From Limanda limanda (Eukaryota > Chordata > Actinopteri > Pleuronectiformes > Pleuronectidae), in contig NC_083651.1 in the NCBI RefSeq assembly GCF_963576545.1, forward strand, positions 8,393,886 through 8,457,885: DNA of 64,000 nucleotides, written 5' to 3'. Position numbers and translations under genes: made by a program. Below the pieces are notes generated by a model. That model was not told the origin of the DNA. It ran no database searches and saw nothing but the letters and a program-made list of their open reading frames with translations. Positions 23,261 through 36,720 of the stretch are shown piece after piece. The first letter of the stretch is position 1; each line of letters opens with the position of its first letter.

Positions 23261-23275
23261 TTCCTGGGAATTCAC
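23261..23275. promoter_or_regulatory. Possible STAT/NF-kB-like composite site
   Basis: TTCCTGGGAA (23261-23270) fits a STAT-type TTC(N4)GAA half-site pair. It overlaps GGGAATTCAC (23266-23275), which resembles an NF-kB site with an imperfect right half. It lies about 190 bp upstream of the start codon of the second receptor gene. Motif match only, and such short matches arise by chance. Confidence 0.2.
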
Positions 23276-23461
23276 AGAGAGAGCTTTAGCCCTGCCTTCT
23301 TTGTGTGTAGGAAGAAGGCTTGTCCCAGTTCCCTTTCAGTGGCGTCTGCTTGTGTCACAGGGCTGTCAGTCACATGTCAAGAAACCGGTGTTTGAGAACA
23401 TGAGCCATGTGTGAGAAATGTTAGAGAAACCTTACGAAATGTAACCTGTCCAGACCTGAAG

Positions 23462-26400
23462 ATGAAAGCCCTGGAGGGGACAGGCTGTGTCTGCTGCTTG
23501 TTGGCTGCACTGCTGCTGACATTCGCTGCGGCAAACAGTGAGTACTGATCATCACAAATCTCCCTCTGACACTAACAAAAACCTCTGCTGTTGGAAATGA
23601 ATGTCAACATTCTGACGCAAAACACACAAAAGTTGTATAACTTGTTCTTTCAACTGACTCTGAGGTTTGAGTGTTTTTAGTTTCAATGTTGTTCCAGTCA
23701 AAGAATCAACAGGAAAACCCTTGTTGGTTAACGAAGAGGTGAAGCTGAAGCCCATGAACTGTTTTTAGCTCCTGACTTGTTATATGAAATGCAGTGTTTA
23801 TAAGAAAGGGCTATATTTATGCAGAGTTTGTGAAATTATGGCCTGTGTTGCAACGTTATTGTGACATTTCCTGTTTGCAACCTGTCAAACAAGCACATGA
23901 GAAACCTTCTTGTTCAGACTTTCGCTTCAGGAGAAACAAAGCACAAAATCACGACAAATCATTTCTATGAAATTCACTTACATAAGCAGTTTGTTACATA
24001 AATATATACAATATAATATGTATTCATTATTTCTCAACCACTCTCACAAAGTAACACAGAACTACACAAAGGTGTCAGTAAACCATTCTTCATTTTAAGA
24101 ATCACAAAGCTCTCACTAACTACCCTGCGTCTTAAACTTGTTAGTAAGCTACAGCATATTTGTATATATATATATATATATATATATATTTCATTTAAAA
24201 TAAAAGTGTAATGTGGTTAAATCTTCTTTATGGACAACCAAACATGGCATACACCTGAGGTCAGTATTTAAACCTTCTCACAGCTCTTGTATACTACATT
24301 ATATTGATAAAATTGGTTATTGAAGAACACTATATTTTGATGACATGGTGGAAATGGTTTTATTGCCCTGCCCAGAAGCATTATGAGGATACAACCTTTG
24401 TAACCAGCATAGGTAATTTATTACTCTGTGTACCAAAATCTAATTGAATCAGGAAATGATTCCCAGACTAAGAGACTCTCAGAGTTGCAGAAGAGGACTT
24501 CACTCAAACAGATTGACGATGAAGAAATATTTTTTAGAGCTGAGCTGGAAATGTTAATTAGGAGTATTATCGTGACCTAAATGATTTATTTCTTCTTTTA
24601 AAAGCTTGAGGATGATTGGGAATTTGATCATGTTTTCAGCGAGATCACAACGAGATGGAACCTATTTCTTAGGGCTGAGGAAGAAAAATTTAAAAAGACA
24701 AACAGGATATCTTTGGAGTCATCGTGGTGAAAACTAATGAGTTTCAACATCTCCTGCTCTACTTTATCTTTGTTAATATTTGAACATCTAATCATGGTCA
24801 TTAACACAATTTCCCACTGTGAACCAAAGCTCTGCTCTGTCAGTATAAATTAGCCTAAACTCAAAGCGCTCCCTTGTATTTTCTCTTTGTTGGAGCCTTT
24901 ATAAGACCGAATTCTCACTAAAGATATAAAACTGTGATTTTAAATAAGCATACTCTGTTTGTCCTCATTATAAAAACGTTTGTTTGTGCTGTGAGTAAAG
25001 TTAATGTTGTGGACAAACTCAATAGAATGGTCCTCAATGGATCACATACAGCTGAGGCCCAACAGTCCCTTCAACAAATCGTGCACACTCACAAATATCA
25101 GTCCAAGATTTAGTCACCAATGAAGATGTCGAAAAGCGCCCTTTTTTGCAATATTAAATGAAGTTGAAAAATATTCACCCCCTGATCCAGATCCGGATCA
25201 TAATTAAATGGGTTCTTTCCCGACCCATAACACATCACTTCTAACAAACGGACTGGAGTGAAAACCTAACCTCTTTGATGAAGATAATAACCATATCTCT
25301 TGTACATAAAGTTCTAACTGTTCAGCATTTTGTGTTATTGTTACACACAACACAGACTTTGTCCAAGCTGATGTGCATGTTACTTACACCTCCTGACTAC
25401 AGCAGCACATCTCTGACTAACTGAAGCTTAACTTGTTAAATGAGAGAGCAGGTTTTTTCTTGTTCATATTGATATATGATATGTATCAATGAAGGTACAC
25501 AATAACTGCTACGCCCAATGATTGAGGGGAAAAAAGACATCTGGCCCCACTAATAAAATCTTGTGCACTGCGTCCATATCAAGAATGATAAAGCCATTGC
25601 AACGGATATTGGGTTTGAAATGTTTGTTGAGTCAGTGGGTTTTTTGCAACCTGCAGCCTCCTGTGAATTAAATAGGTCAAAGAAGGCAAATATTTACTTC
25701 TCCAGGAAGTCCCGTACCTGAAAGAGGTCAGGATTGTGTTCAAGAGGAAATTACTAAACTGGGGTCTGGTTGCACAATAAAATTCCCCTCTTTATTAAAT
25801 CAGACAGAGACACCTGACGCCAAAGGTAAATTTTTTATTCAACTACAGCAGCCTAAAGCAGTTTGGTCTGATGATATGTAGAAGGAAGAAGTGAGTAATG
25901 TTTTTTAAACTCTAACGTTAATCTAGGTGAATGTGAATAAAGCCTGTGTCAAAGGGCTATGAGTACATAAATAAATCAATCAACTGCATGCACAACCTTT
26001 GCCGTCACTTTACTAATATAACAATAACAATAATAACAAAAGAACACAAAATAAATTTACAAAGTGCATTACTAAAAACATGGGGCATAAAACTGATTTA
26101 AACATGTCAAAGCAAAAATAAGAAAGATAAGGCATTAAAATGCTTAAAATCAGTTAAAAATTTGGTATTCAAAGACTTTAAATCAGTTACAAATTCAAAG
26201 GCTTTAAGTAATATCCAGTCTTCTTTTCAATTTGCAGCGCGTTTCTGTATTTACATGTGGTGTGTTGTCTAGTGGTGAAGTGTCATGTTGCAGCTGAACA
26301 CCCCTGACCTCCTCCTCCCCTTCCAAACATGAGAGAGAACCTTATATACAGTCTATGGAGAGAACCTGTGGTAGCCTTCAGTTGTCATTAAAGTTTGTCC

Positions 26401-29400
26401 AGTCTGGGCTACTGTACTGGGCTACTGTACCCACTCCTAATGTAATTTCCCTTTCCCGTAAATATTACACACTGGAACTTTAAATTGCACATGCTTTTTT
26501 TGCCTTTTGTATTTTTACTTTGCAGTGCATATCTCGGCCAGCGTAGGTTTTCACAATGACTGGTTTCCCTTTGCACCGTCCCATCCAGACCACAGTGGGG
26601 AGACAGAGACCCACCATGCGAGTGCAGGACGCCTCCTCTTACTGAAGTGTCCCTTTGGAGACACTCACACCAACGTGACCTGGGGCAGAGCAGGGAGTCA
26701 GAATGGGAGCCTGCCCAGTGGAGTGGAGGTCCGGGCTGGGCTACTCTGGTTTCTACCTGTGCAGACTTCTCATGATGGAACCTATACCTGTGAGAAAAGG
26801 TATAAAACACAAGTGTCATAGTGGCTGTGTGAAGAGATTTAACGTCTCTAAGTGTTGACTGATGTCTCACCTGGACAGGAAGTGACAGCATCCAACACTA
26901 ACAACATCATCCAACACTAACAACAATATCCTAGAGCATCCAACACTAACCAACAACATCTTTCAGCATCCAACACTAACCAACAGCATCCAACACGAAC
27001 AACAATATCCTAGAGCAGTGGTTCTTAACCTGGGTTCGATCGAACCCCAGGGGTTCGGTGAGTCACTCTCAGGGGTTCGGCAGGGGTCAAAACACACACA
27101 GTATAGCCCGGTTCACACTAGCAATGTCTGGCCATTTTTGTCTGCCGTCAAAAAATTGGCTGCCCACAATTTGGTAACACACAATTTTTTTTCGCCTTTT
27201 CAGATTGCAAACATTTTGTTGCTTAGTAAAAGTGTGTTACACAAAAGAAATTCAGGCTACTCGTATTATTCATGACGTCACACTCCGCAGTGATAAAGCT
27301 GGTTGCAGCTGATCACGCCACATTGCTTAGCTTTGATATCTGTGCTGCAGGGAACTTGGTGCGCTCAGTAGTCAACTTGTGGCTGTTGTGATTGTACGTC
27401 ATTCAGCAGAGACAGCTTCAACAGCAACTCTTCAGAACAACAACGCTCTCAACGTTTTGGTGTCACCAAATCGTACCACACCCCCTTATTGCCCTTGAGA
27501 TACTCACACTGTTTGTTACAACGTATTTGTGCGAGCAATCCTTTTTGATAGTAGACATGAAAATTAAGAAAAGGAACAGACTTTGTTGCGAAAATTATAT
27601 GAAAGTGGCACTTGCCAAGGTGAAGCCGCGCATTCCTGAACTTGTATCTGAAAGGCAACAGCAAAAGTCACATTGATTTGCAGTAAATAGTCATTGAGTT
27701 ATGTTTTTGTTGGTTTTTATGGTTGGTTTTGTTCTTTGAACACATTGATTTTGTGTGCAACTGATGCATGGTTCATTTTGTGCACTAACAAATTATATAC
27801 CTATGTTTTGAAGAAATCATATTTTATTGTTCCAATTACGAAGGGTTCGGTGAATGCACTGATGAAGCTTGCAGGGTTCAGTACCTCCAATAAGGTTAAG
27901 AACCACTGTCCTAGAGCATCCAACACTAACCAACAACATATTTCAGCATCCAACACTAACCAACAGCATCCAACACTAACAACAATATCCTACAGCATCC
28001 AACACTAACAAACACTAACAACAGCATCCAACGGCATCCAACACTAACAACAGCATCCTACATCATCCAACACTACCAAACACTAACAACAGCATCCAAC
28101 AGCCTCTAACACTTACCAACCCAACAACACCAACACTTACAACAGCATCCAACACTAACCAACACCATCCAAAACCAACACTAACAACACCATCCAACAG
28201 CCTCCAACACTTACCAACACTAACAACACCAACACTTACAACAGCATCCAATACTAACCAACACCATCCAACACCAACACTAATAAAACCATCCACCAGC
28301 ATCCAACACTAACCAACACTAACATCACCAACCGACAGTATCCAACAGCGACAAACACCATTCAACACTAACGCTAACAACAGCATCCTATAACATCCAA
28401 CATCAACCGACAGCATCTAACAGCAACAAATACCATCAAGCAGCCAACAGCTCAAACTTAAACTTGTAATATCTTTGCACTGGCTTCCTGTCTGTCAAAG
28501 AATGAACTTTCAAATCCTGCTAATGTTTTGTTTATTTATTTATCTATTTATTCTTATATTACTGCTTCGTTATGAACCATGCAGACCCTCAGACTGAAAC
28601 AATTCTGATTTCTGTCCACAGTTCAAACTAAACATGGTGAAGCACTGTTTACTCTCTTCCTGTGATTTGATCAAGTAAATCTTTATACATTAAACACACA
28701 TCTTAAATGTAATTGAAGTCCCTTTTTTTAAGTGCATGTAGAAAACAGGGGCATAACTTTTTCACCGTATATATAGTTTTCTGTTATTTATTTTTTTACA
28801 ATGATAATTAGTAAGAGCTGCACTCTTGATAGTTAATGCCTCTTTTTTTGCAAAATTAATTTCATCTGTTGAAGAGGAGATTTGTGTTTCCATGCACTGG
28901 TTTTGCCCATAATAATGTTTGATTTGGTAACCAAGCCCAGTGGGAGGGGCTCAATGTATAAAAGGGCAGCTTCAAGCCCTTGCAATGAGTCAGAGTTAGA
29001 GTCAGTAATTACATTTTTGTTTTTGACTACGCCTGTGTTGTTGATGAGTTTTTAAGAGTGCTCAACGACACAAATAGAAGAGATGGATGCATTTGTGACA
29101 ATTAAATATAACAAATATAAACTCCTTGCAGATGAGACTAATAAATATGTTTTTAATTTTATATGATTGTGTCAAATATTTGGGGAGTGAACAATATAGC
29201 GACAGGCTTATGATAACGTGCACCAGTAAGGCCTGTGTAATCGTATCAGATACCTTTTCTCCACCATCTCACTGAGTTCACATTTACATTTAGTGATAAT
29301 TAAGTAATAAAGTAACAGAAAGAAGGGCCATAATTATGTTACAACATCAGAGACAGCAGAGGCTAATCGTGATAGCCTCGTTGTATAATGAGGAGAAACA

Positions 29401-32400
29401 CTTACATTTATTTGTCAAAAAGATCATTCCACCTGAACAAAACAAAAAAAACCATAGAGCAAAAGGTCATAGATGTCAGTGCAGCTTGTTTGGATTTCCT
29501 GGATCTGTCTCAGTGTTTGTCTTTATACTCCACTCTAGGTACAAGACTGGACCATTGAAGATGAACTTTAGGTTGTCGGTGTCGTCCGGAGAGTGTCCTG
29601 ATCCATCTGAAAACATTTCAACCCTGAGCGGATTCAGTGCAAGTCTTCCCTGCAAACAGAGAGAGATCTTCCAACAGAATAACATTAGGGGCATAAGATG
29701 GATGAAGGTAAAAACGACCCCATGATTTTTATGTTCTGTTCATCATGCAAATGCAACGCTGCCCCTCTAAGGTAAGTTATATTTAAATTATCGTCATTTG
29801 CCTCATCTTTTGTTGATTTGCACTGGTAGTTACATTTCTAACTGTATTTCACTCATTTGTTATATGTAATATGCAAACATCTACTGATGTGGGTCCACAT
29901 GATGAATAATAGTTATTTACAAATTGATTTTAAACACTTATAGTGGGTTACAACTTCCTTACAGTGTATGTATTTCTCTGTGTAGGACTGCCGCCTAATT
30001 GAGCCGATGTCTTTGAAGGAGAACGGCCACATGCGGCTGCATCCAGCCTCAAAGGAGGCTGCTGGGAATTACACCTGCCTGGTTGATGTTAGCTTGGATG
30101 GGAGGAACTACACAGCTGCACGTAGCATCCGGCTGACCATGAATGGTTTGTACTGTAGGTCACTAAAGTAACTTGAATGACTGACACAAAACTATTCATT
30201 GTTCTATTAGAATTTGTGTGACATAATTTTTTTCCTTTTTTTACATCAAGAGACCATTTTAGTTATTGTGGAAACTATGCGAGATTTCTAGAATAAAGTT
30301 GTAATATTATGATCGTAATATCGTAAGATCATATCAGAAATTTTGGAATTAAAAATCGCCATTATCCTTATATTTGATGCAAAATGTAAAAGCTTTTTTA
30401 GGAATACCAGCAGCAAGTTTTCAGATCACTAATGTGTCTCTGTCATCTTGGTTTATATGGCCTTTACAGTTGTTTTCAGTAGTATTGTATTGTAATGTAC
30501 TGTATTATTTTCTGTCACACTGATATTACAGACACAATAATAACAGACCCGGTGCTGCTGTTCCCCAGAGAAGTAGGAGAAGTGGTCCTGGTTGAAGTGG
30601 GCAAGTAACGCTCTGTCACAAACGATACACACGTCTTTCAGCTTTGAGTTTACAGTGTGACATCTGCAAACATGACTGCCGGTTTATTTATTTGATTGTC
30701 CATTGTATAGGGACAGCGCTTGATAAATCAACAAGCCAATTTTCATTTGTTGTCCTAAGTCATGACCTTGACTTGGGTGTGGCCCCTGTAAACTTAACTG
30801 TTAGTGAGAATTAGTGCGGTAATGCACCTTGACATTATTTGCCACCTGCCAATATACCAAATGAACCGAGAATTAGTTTAAATTAAAGTTATTATTCACA
30901 TTCAAAATCCAACATATACCTCCTCAGAAGCAGTGAAGAAACACTCCATCCAGTCAACGCTGGACTTACTAAAAAACATATTTTCTTCTTTCTTTATACT
31001 TTTTCATTAAAATTCCTCCGAGCTCTCAACTCGTCAGACCTCTAAAAATCTTAATGATTATAATTTAATAAAACTGAGATTTACACATTTTGTTTAAGGA
31101 GTTAAAACATCTGCAGAATTGTGTAAGTCAATACAAACTCTCTGAAGTCTTTTGCCTGTCATGTTAAAAGCTTGTATGTTTACTTCTAAATCTTTGTGTA
31201 TATTCACCACTTGTGCAACAATATATACTGGCTTTATGTACATATCAGTGAAACTCCACTGATTTAACCATGCAAGAGTTATGACGGAATTGAGGGGCTT
31301 AAATGTTGCCTTGTGACTTAATTTAACTTGCAGAGTGACAGCTGCTTTGTTTACTCATTTCACTGACAAGCAGGTATGAGAGCAGAGCTGGAGTGTAAGG
31401 CCTACATAGGTTTCAGTGAGGACCATATCACGCCCATGTTCTGGACTATTAATGGGAAATTCGTTGAGGATCTGGAGGGACTCAAGGAGACCAGGAAATA
31501 GTGAGTATCTGCCAACGTCCTCACTCTTCCATGGAATAAGCTAGTAATATTTATACTGACACTTCCTTGGAAAAGAAGAGTCAGACGGATATGGAGACAT
31601 AACCCATGTGAGGTACCTCACTCTCCACAATCATCTATGAAAAATACCCATTATAGATGATTAGGTGGTCTATTTAAGCAGAGAAAATGTCCAATCACTC
31701 ACTTTTCTTGCTCTACTGCGACGTCAGTATTGCTGCCGGTTGCTTCAGCCCCTCCACCACCCCAGCATCAACCTAAAGCCCCTGACTACGGGGGTTATAA
31801 ATATTTGCACATCACTCCCAACATATCTATGTAATCGTATCTGGGGGAGTGATTAAGTCGGAGCCTAGACGCCAAACACTAACCTGTTCTACTGTTGCAA
31901 TAATTCTTTTCGGCAAAATCCAGGAATCATTCCCTGGGAAATTGATGAAAATGTTACACACATCCGATCTCGAACAATGTTGAACAGCGTCATAAAAAAA
32001 AAACTGAATCCGCTCCTTAGTCTGGAACTGCAGCAAACTTTAGCTGTAAACAAAGCAGAGCAAAAGCAATGAAAAAGCAACCTAAAACTCATGTTTGACT
32101 TATTTATCACTGACTGACTGGTCTTGTCCCTTCTAGTACTCATGATAGTGGGAAGGTGTACAGTCTGTCCACTCTGTCCATCTCTGAGGTTCCTCGTCTC
32201 TTCCTCAATGTCCCCATTCAGTGCCATATAATGACCCGAACAGGAGAGAAGATCGGTTTGGTGCTGCTTCGAGAAGGTAATTTCTTCTCTTCTTTTTTGC
32301 TCTCTTCTTTCAAATATGACAAAGCTGTGCAGGAAACATCAACTTGAATATTAATCCAAAGTAGCAAAAACCGATTTCTCTTCAATTCAATCAAGCTTCA

Positions 32401-34067
32401 CCAAATTCTTTCCAAATGTTTTTCATCGTGATCCATGAATTGCTAGGAAAATGTGAAAGAAAATAAGAAATCCTGTCACCGTCCCCTGACCTCTCACAGA
32501 CCTTATAAAGATGTTACTGTTGGCAGTGGCAGAAGGGACATGAGGACATTTCCACTGGGTAATTCCCGAAAGTCTCCCTCTCTTTGCATGTTGAATAAAG
32601 TGTCTGCCTCCTCCTCTCTCCAGCCGACCACAGTGCCTTCTACACCAGCATTGCCCTCTGTCTTACTGGCATCGTAGCGTCACTGGCCCTGGCTGCTGGC
32701 TTCCTCTTCTTCAAAGTAGATGTGGTGTTGGCTTACAGGAAACTGTTGAGAGATTTTTCCAAACAAGGTTAGTTAAATGTTTAAAGACTCCTTGAACTGC
32801 ATATCTCCAGGGAATGGCTTCTATGAGTCATTGCTTAGTAGATTACAGTTCTGTGCCAAGGCACATCAGTCCAATTATGGAGCTTCATTTTAATTCACTA
32901 GATCCATAGATTAATTTGGAACTGCACCAAATTGCACTATCAAGTAAAGTTATAGAAAGTGAAAAAAAAAAATTCCTGGATCTACCACCTCATTCAGATC
33001 TGATTAATGCTGTTTTACCTGACCCATTCACATCCTTTCACCAAGTTTCAAAGAAAATCCTTCCACTTGTTTTTGTGCAATCTTACAAATATAACCTCCT
33101 TGGCGTAGGTAACCATAATGAAATGCAATGGATGAAAAGTAGTCTGGTTGTATCAGAATAGTGGAATGAACTAAAAATTACAAAAACAAGGTAATTACAA
33201 AACCGTGTCGTATAGATGAAGTGAATCAGAAACGGTGTGATAGTGGCGGCGATCCTAATCTGAAGCTTCACAGAGATAATGCTTTCTTCTCTACAGTTCC
33301 AGATGGGAAACTCTACGATGGTTATGTGAGCTTCCTCCATCCAGACAGCCTGAGCTCATCTGAGACAGAGAACTTTGCCCTTCATATCCTGCCTGAGGAG
33401 CTGGAGAAGAAACATGGCTACTCCCTGTACATCAGAGGACGAGACAACTGCCCCGGAGAAGGTCAGGTTATGTTTTCTTTATAGTGTTTGCAAGTAGAAA
33501 AAAACAAAACCTGAAGCGGTAACTGGAAATGCATCATTGCCTGTGTTTGATCTCTAACAGCCTTCCATGACGTCATAGCTGCTACTCTCCAGCAGTGCTG
33601 CAGACTGATCATCATACTGCCTCGTGAGACAAAATCTCCCGAAGTCAAAACAGAGGAAATGTCACCGTTATGCAACGACCAAAACCAGCTGTGCTACGAA
33701 CAGACAATAGGCATTTACGACGCTTTGACGCAGAATGACACCCGAGTCATCCTGGTGGAAATCGGTGAGGATTACTCATAATTTATAATTGTGAAGTCTC
33801 AGTAAAATGTGATGCTAAGTAATTTAACGTGGAAATTTTAACATATGCTCAAAATTCTATTCAAATCTTCCAGGTGGCCCAGTGGATTACAACCGCCTGC
33901 CAGAGTCTCTTCACTACATCAAGAGGAAACAAGGATCTTTGAAGTGGGAGAAATCCTCACCTGGAACCCACAGTCTCAGCAAGTTGCACTCAAACAGAAA
34001 GTTCTGGAAGAATCTGAGGTACCACATGCCCTCAGTGCCCGTTGGAAAACACCAGACAATTATTTAA
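23462..34067 (+). CDS. IL-1 receptor family TIR receptor, IL1RL1/IL1RL2-like
   Basis: Coding exons: 23462-23537, 26526-26799, 29539-29707, 29986-30145, 30532-30600, 31374-31500, 32137-32276, 32624-32767, 33297-33461, 33561-33764, 33874-34067; 573 aa, frame kept throughout. A signal peptide (MKALEGTGCVCCLLAALLL) leads to three Ig domains. D1 keeps the canonical cysteines (LLLKCPF and GTYTCEK). The membrane helix is about residues 344-366. The TIR has box 1 YDGYV (393-397, Gly where the family usually has Ala), box 2 GRDNCPGE (434-441) and box 3 FWKNLRYHMP (from 553). It should act as a ligand-binding IL-1R-family chain at the cell surface (family knowledge). D1 with an RCP/KCP-type motif resembles mammalian IL1RL1, and its position between the il1r1-like and il18r1-like genes fits IL1RL1/IL1RL2; the TIR also resembles IL1R1 and IL18R1. 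The intron after 30600 uses a GC donor. The 26,800-29,538 intron holds a minisatellite, a hAT element and a TATA promoter-like site. Confidence 0.75.
24162..24190. repeat. (TA)n microsatellite
   Basis: A run of about fourteen TA units in the first intron of the second receptor gene. Confidence 0.9.
25155..25300 (-). repeat. Interspersed teleost repeat, reverse copy
   Basis: 'accccctgatccagatccgg' and 'gggttctttcccgaccca' are the reverse complement of the motifs at 16465-16605. It lies within the long first intron of the second receptor gene. Confidence 0.5.
26887..27015. repeat. Minisatellite, left part
   Basis: Irregular tandem units built on 'catccaacactaac' plus 'aacaacat' or 'aacaatatcctagag'. 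The array is cut by the hAT element that starts at 27016 and resumes at 27909. Confidence 0.85.
27016..27908 (+). mobile_element. hAT transposon remnant with transposase C-terminus, inserted in a minisatellite
   Basis: The ends CAGTGGTTCTTAACCT and AGGTTAAGAACCACTG are perfect 16-bp inverted repeats. A perfect 8-bp duplication TCCTAGAG lies at 27008-27015 and 27909-27916. At 893 bp it is an internally deleted copy. The plus frame at 27392-27676 shows the end of a hAT transposase dimerisation region: a TYLCEQSF block, then K-rich RNRL, then VKPRIPELV and a final SH. The N-terminal part is absent, so it is non-autonomous. It sits in the intron before the third coding exon of the second receptor gene. 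Confidence 0.9.
27909..28445. repeat. Minisatellite, right part
   Basis: Continues the 'catccaacactaac' array for about 530 bp with increasing decay toward the right. The reverse-strand open frame here (about 28,063-28,302) is a by-product of the repeat. Confidence 0.85.
28940..28992 (+). promoter_or_regulatory. TATA-type core-promoter-like sequence inside an intron
   Basis: A GC-rich box (GTGGGAGGGGCTC, about 28940-28952) is followed by TATAAAAGGG at 28957-28966 and TGAGTCA, an AP-1-type site, at 28986-28992. The spacing resembles a compact RNA polymerase II core promoter with initiation near 28,990. It points the same way as the receptor gene and lies about 550 bp before coding exon 3. It could be a transposon relic or an alternative promoter. 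Confidence 0.3.
32925..33120 (-). repeat. Interspersed teleost repeat, reverse copy
   Basis: Diverged reverse copy of the repeat at 16465-16605: 'ttcctggatctacc', 'cctgacccattcacatcctt', 'accaagtttcaaagaaaatc', 'gtttttgtgcaatc', 'aacctccttgg'. It lies in the intron before the first TIR exon of the second receptor gene. Confidence 0.5.
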
Positions 34068-34747
34068 CCCAAGTGGAAAAACTTTATCCAGCCTCCAACA
34101 TAGATGTAAGCTTTGTTACAACGTGAGCTTTAGAGCTGCTTCCTTAAGATATAAGCTTGGGTCTGACATGTGGAAACCAGACTGCATCCTGAAACGCACT
34201 GTACACCATTACGGGGCCAGCCATCATCAGGATTTTGTTATCATTACTGGCTAATGTAAACACTGAGTCTTTGACTTGCTCATTTACAACCTACGCAAGC
34301 GATTCCACACTGTGTGCAAGGAATCTGCTGAATTTCTTCTACATACTAAGATGTACTTTGGAAATACACTGATGCACATATTTCCCCACAGTGCATCGAT
34401 GCACTGTATTCATGTGTATTTGAGTGGTTTGTCTTGTTGACCCATCAAACCACTCTTTACAGAGTGGTGACGACATTCTACTCTTACTGTTTTTCTCTTC
34501 CGGACATAATGGCTTAACACGAGGGCTCTCAGTATCATTTACTAGAATGCAAGCCTATTTATGCATTAGTATATTTTTATATTTAAGATATTCTGTTTCA
34601 GTTATTGCAGATAGCTTTTTTGATTTGAGTATTTTCCTTTGTCTCTACTTCTCTGACGTCGAATGAAAGTAACAAAATGGTTTGAAGAAAGAGAGAAAAC
34701 CTTTCAAGATAATCTTAACTCGGTTTTCAGTAGTTAGGTAACAACTG

Positions 34748-34753
34748 AATAAA
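34748..34753 (+). terminator. Polyadenylation signal AATAAA of the second receptor gene
   Basis: AATAAA lies 681 bp after the TAA stop at 34065-34067. A second AATAAA is at 34770-34775. Either could serve; no earlier hexamer was noted. Confidence 0.45.
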
Positions 34754-35394
34754 CTGGTTAGATAATCAGAATAAAATGAGTGTCAGCTTTGGCAATGTTC
34801 TTCAGCGCATTCTCAGCCGCCTCCTTCACCTTTTACTATGACAGAAAAAATGTGTATATCTAACCTGTGATTACAGATTTAACCTCCCAACTGTATGACC
34901 TCATATTCTCTTGTTGCGTATGTCAGTTATCATAAAACATATTTTATTTATCAGGTTGAATACCACTGACTTCAGAGTGTGTCTGATTAGGGAAGGAAAA
35001 TAACTGATGATTTTGATGAATTTCATTAAAAAACACTGGTCAGTTACGTGGTCAGTTGCCACATTTTCATCTGCTGTTGTTGCAGTGACATATTCTTAGT
35101 CTAACTGGAACCTTGCAATTGTTGACAGATTGGGGAGAGTACAAGGGGAATTTCCTTCATCATGTTATTTTAAAGGTTATTCAAGATTATCCGAGGTCAC
35201 AGTTTTTCAAGATGAGCAATATTTGGCTCAGTTTTAAGAATAGGTGACACTGGATTCAGCCAATGCAATTCCTCAACTGTAGCCCATTTTAAAGATTCTC
35301 CAATAATTATACCCAGACTGACTGAAAAAAGTTAAATTTCAAATTGTGATTTCAACACTTGAAGGCATTGCTGTTTTTCACCTGATCAGATTTG

Positions 35395-35545
35395 TAGGAA
35401 GTTGGTGAAAATGGTCCTAGATCCATCCCAAAATTGTGTTGGTTCTACCTTGGCCCATGTTCCATCCTTCTAGCAAGTTAAAAATTTGAAATTCATTTCA
35501 AAATATTTTATTTTGTGTAATCCTGCTGACAGACAAAGTCTTTGG
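35395..35545 (-). repeat. Interspersed teleost repeat, reverse copy
   Basis: 'ctaccttggcccatgttcca', 'ccttctagcaagtt' and 'tgtgtaatcctgctgacaga' match, in reverse, the repeat at 16465-16605. Confidence 0.5.
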
Positions 35546-36584
35546 TGGAGGTTATCAAGTACGGCTGAGTGGTTTCGATCGGGGAAATCACTTCATCTTT
35601 TTCAAACTCGCTGTCCCTGTGCAGACATAAATATTGAGATGCTTGAAGACTGTCTCATGTTGATGTTAGCTGATTAGAAACAGTTGTAGATATCCCATAC
35701 TTGCTGACAGATGTCTTGTGTCCAGCAACAACAGGAAATAACTTCTTTGGAAAACCACTTAAGCTCAAAGCCCTTAAACCACCACTTTACGATATGAGTT
35801 ATAAAAGTATGTGTAAATGTGCACAAACAGAGGCATCATTGTCTCAGTTTTAGAGGCAAACACTGAGCACAATTTCTAGTTTTGAATTCAGTGTTTAAGA
35901 GTTTAAAATTTCAACTATAACCACACATTCTTCTAAAGGCTTTATTTGTAAGAAACGCCAAGCATAAGAAACCACAACCCATCAATGACAGATTCTGTGA
36001 ATCTAAACAAGTATTTCCTGTTCAGCCTTTCAGAGAAACATCTTATCTTTGTTATTTTATCACTTCAGAACCTAAGATATCCTCTGCAGGTTTCTCTGTG
36101 CAGTCGAGTTTAAAATATATACAACCAGTTTGGAAGCTGGCTGCTGAATTTTTAGATTCACACAGCTACAACGTTATTAAGAGAACAAGTATTCAGGCGG
36201 ATAACTGCAAACAATAAGATGATTATTTGTGGATAATTCCTTGGCTTTGCCTCTGGAGCTGGTGATGAGGAACAGTTGTCTTGGCAGCTCCACATTGAGG
36301 AGAGAAGTACTGTTTTAAAAACTGCAAACTCAAAATAACTTGGGAGAAACCATTTTACTCACTGAACAATGAGGTCTGTGTTGTTTATGAGCAACTTATG
36401 CAATACATCTTTATATTTTAGAAAAGTACCCATATTTTATGAAGGCCAATCATCCTCGATTACTCAATAACTGTGACTGTAATTTTTGTTTTTTTTGCAC
36501 ATCTTATATTCATATTTATTTATGTTCCTAACTTTACCTTTGCAGACAACTACTGTAATTTTGCACGCTAGTCTTTTTTTGTCA

Positions 36585-36720
36585 TCTTCTGTATTGAGTA
36601 TTTTTTTCTTCGCTCTATTTGCAATGCCCTTTAAATGTTGCTGTAGCACAATACTTTCCCAAGTTGGGATCAATAAAGTACATCTATATACTCATCTGTC
36701 CATTAATTTGTCCATGCGTC
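36585..36720 (+). repeat. LINE/SINE 3' tail
   Basis: Ends with 'tttcccaagttgggatcaat' then 'aaagtacatctata' and short ATCT-like repeats, the usual form of this teleost non-LTR tail. Confidence 0.5.

Noticed and set aside
28063..28302. Reverse-strand frame rich in VSVG/WCWLV repeats
   Set aside because: It is the translation of the minisatellite array.
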